From Betaproteobacteria bacterium (GTDB lineage: Bacteria; Pseudomonadota; Gammaproteobacteria; Burkholderiales; SG8-39): DNA of 6,860 nucleotides. The notes beneath the pieces are model-generated. The model saw nothing but the letters and a program-made list of their open reading frames with translations, did not search any database and was not told where the DNA came from. Shown in pieces: positions 6,011 through 6,860 of the stretch (position 1 is its first letter; each line of letters opens with the position of its first letter). Location: positions 1 to 6,860 of the forward strand of contig VGIE01000123.1 of assembly GCA_016867955.1 (NCBI GenBank), read 5' to 3'. The translations under genes and the position numbers were made by a program.

Positions 6011-6334
6011 CTACTTCTGCGACATGATCCACTTCGCCAGTATCTGGGCTTCCTTCTCGCTTACCGTCGTGTTCGGCGGCATCGGCACCTGCCCAAAGAC
6101 CCCAACGCTACCGGCGCGGATCTTCTTCGCCAGATTGGCCTCGGCGCCCTTGTCGGCCTTGTACTTCGCGGCGATCTCCTTGTAGGACGGGCCGACCACC
6201 TTCTTGTCGACTGCATGGCAGGCCAGGCAGGCCTTTTCCTGGGCCAGCTTGGCGGCATCCTGCGCCGATGCCGTACCACCGAGAAACATCGCGGCAGAGG
6301 CAGCGACGAGGACGGAAACGTGTTGAATCTTCAT
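6011..6334 (-). CDS. Periplasmic c551-type cytochrome c (class I)
   Basis: This is a 107-residue small monohaem cytochrome. Residues 1-24 form a Sec signal peptide ending ASA before Gln25, leaving a mature protein of about 83 residues, the usual size of cytochrome c551 (c8). The haem site is CLACH (36-40), with His40 as one axial ligand and Met85 in PMPPN as the other. The motif after the haem, VVGPSYKEIAAKY, and the ending ILAKWIMSQK closely follow the Pseudomonas c551 pattern. Such proteins carry electrons in the periplasm between the bc1 complex and terminal enzymes such as cbb3 oxidase, cd1 nitrite reductase or cytochrome c peroxidase; the partner is not visible here. The ATG has a good Shine-Dalgarno 6 bases upstream. 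It is separated from livK by 288 bases with a promoter, so it is probably not part of the transport operon. Confidence 0.93.
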   Translation of the reverse strand: MKIQHVSVLVAASAAMFLGGTASAQDAAKLAQEKACLACHAVDKKVVGPSYKEIAAKYKADKGAEANLAKKIRAGSVGVFGQVPMPPNTTVSEKEAQILAKWIMSQK

Positions 6335-6340
6335 TGAATA

Positions 6341-6345
6341 CTCCT
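6341..6345 (-). promoter_or_regulatory. Ribosome binding site of the cytochrome c gene
   Basis: AGGAG on the - strand lies 6 bases before the ATG at 6334, which fixes the start. Further upstream, up to 6445, I see only a weak promoter-like pair (TTTCCC, 17 bases, TAGCAT), which I do not call. Confidence 0.8.
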
Positions 6346-6428
6346 GTTTATCGCGAAAGTGGGTCGCGCCGCGGCGAAACCAGGCGCAATGCTAGCCGCT
6401 TTCGGTGGTCCGGGAAAATTTCAGGGCC

Positions 6429-6451
6429 AAAAAAACGCCTGCCGACTAGGC
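6429..6451 (-). terminator. Possible intrinsic terminator overlapping the DUF255 gene stop
   Basis: On the - strand GCCT (6451-6448) and AGGC (6440-6437) enclose a 7-base loop and are followed by G and seven T residues (6435-6429). The U-tract is good but the stem is only 4 bp and includes part of the TAG stop. If active, it would separate the right-hand gene from the cytochrome gene. Confidence 0.35.
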
Positions 6452-6860
6452 TGACTGCGGCGGCCGCAGGGTCTCAAGCAGCTCATCCAGGCTCGCCACT
6501 GGCGGCAGGCAAGTAACGCCCGCGCATACCCAGGCGTTGACCCCGGCATGCCGGGGCGAAGGCTTGGCCAGCGTCAACGGCAGCCGCGCACCCTCATCAT
6601 CGTCTGGCACGGCCAGCACCAGCGTCCCCGGGAGGTAACGCGCAGCCAGCGCCTGCTGCCAGGCGCCCAACGCCGCGGCGGGCCCGCGCAGGATGATGGT
6701 TCGGGTCGGTTCCAGCGTTTCCGCCAGCGCCATCAGCATGCTTGCGTAGCCGGCGGGACGCTCGCGCATGCGGGGATGGAACAAGGCGATGGCCCGCTCG
6801 GCCGCCAGCGCATATCGTGTCTCGCCGGTAACGCAGGCCAGCCGCTGCAGGGCCAGCGCT
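6446..6860 (-). CDS. Thioredoxin domain-containing protein, DUF255/YyaL/SPATA20 family (3' end, partial)
   Basis: These are the last 137 residues of a protein that continues past the right edge; the frame is open to 6859 and no true start lies inside the window. The alpha-helical repeat text (LACVTGETRYALAAERAI), the segment GYASMLMALAETLEP, the strand RTIILRGP and the closing NAWVCAGVTCLPPVASLDEL are typical of the C-terminus of this family, including the late paired cysteines. Full-length members (about 600-700 residues) have an N-terminal thioredoxin-like domain followed by an alpha/alpha-barrel resembling sugar epimerases and glycosidases; neither the thioredoxin CXXC motif nor most of the barrel is visible here. 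The biochemical role is not established, and a redox or sugar-related function is only suggested by the folds. The gene runs in the same direction as the cytochrome gene, 111 bases upstream of it. Confidence 0.82.
   Translation of the reverse strand, partial: ALALQRLACVTGETRYALAAERAIALFHPRMRERPAGYASMLMALAETLEPTRTIILRGPAAALGAWQQALAARYLPGTLVLAVPDDDEGARLPLTLAKPSPRHAGVNAWVCAGVTCLPPVASLDELLETLRPPQSA

Noticed and set aside
4391..6337. A 648-codon open frame on the + strand opposite livK and the cytochrome gene
   Set aside because: It runs antisense through two well-supported genes and the gap between them. Its translation is Arg/Leu/Gly/His-rich with no recognisable domain, which is what strong third-position GC bias produces.

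Overview
The window is high in GC and densely coded. It looks like chromosomal DNA from a betaproteobacterium, most likely Burkholderiales. This is inferred from protein style: a flavin reductase of the CDP-6-deoxy-3,4-glucoseen reductase type, a LivK with a betaproteobacterial-looking sequence, a c551-type cytochrome, and strong third-position GC bias that leaves long empty frames opposite every real gene. No species is claimed.

Layout from left to right: (1) 1-376, + strand, the 3' end of an NAD(P)H/flavin reductase gene. (2) 377-610, a convergent gap with several small inverted repeats. (3) 611-5722, - strand, a complete branched-chain amino acid ABC importer locus. It is transcribed right to left as livK, a short leader ORF, livH, livM, livG and livF. 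(4) 5723-6010, a gap holding a good sigma-70 type promoter for livK. (5) 6011-6334, - strand, a small periplasmic c551-type cytochrome c. (6) 6446-6860, - strand, the 3' end of a thioredoxin-domain (DUF255/YyaL/SPATA20) protein that runs off the right edge.

The importer works as a unit. LivK is an apparent membrane-anchored lipoprotein that captures Leu/Ile/Val or related ligands. LivH and LivM form the inner-membrane channel, and LivG and LivF hydrolyse ATP. livM-livG and livG-livF overlap by 4 bases, which implies translational coupling. A convincing intrinsic terminator lies between livK and livH, so livK is probably made in excess and livHMGF is expressed by read-through.

Most of the window is ordinary, well-known biology, and I see no wholly new system. 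The most unusual point is a 35-codon ORF at 4328-4221, between the livK terminator and livH. Its first ten codons resemble the livH start, mostly with synonymous changes, and its stop overlaps the livH start codon as TGATG. The second unusual point is LivK itself, which has a lipobox plus an Ala/Pro/Lys-rich C-terminal tail. No tRNA, rRNA, IS element, integrase, CRISPR array or phage gene was seen.
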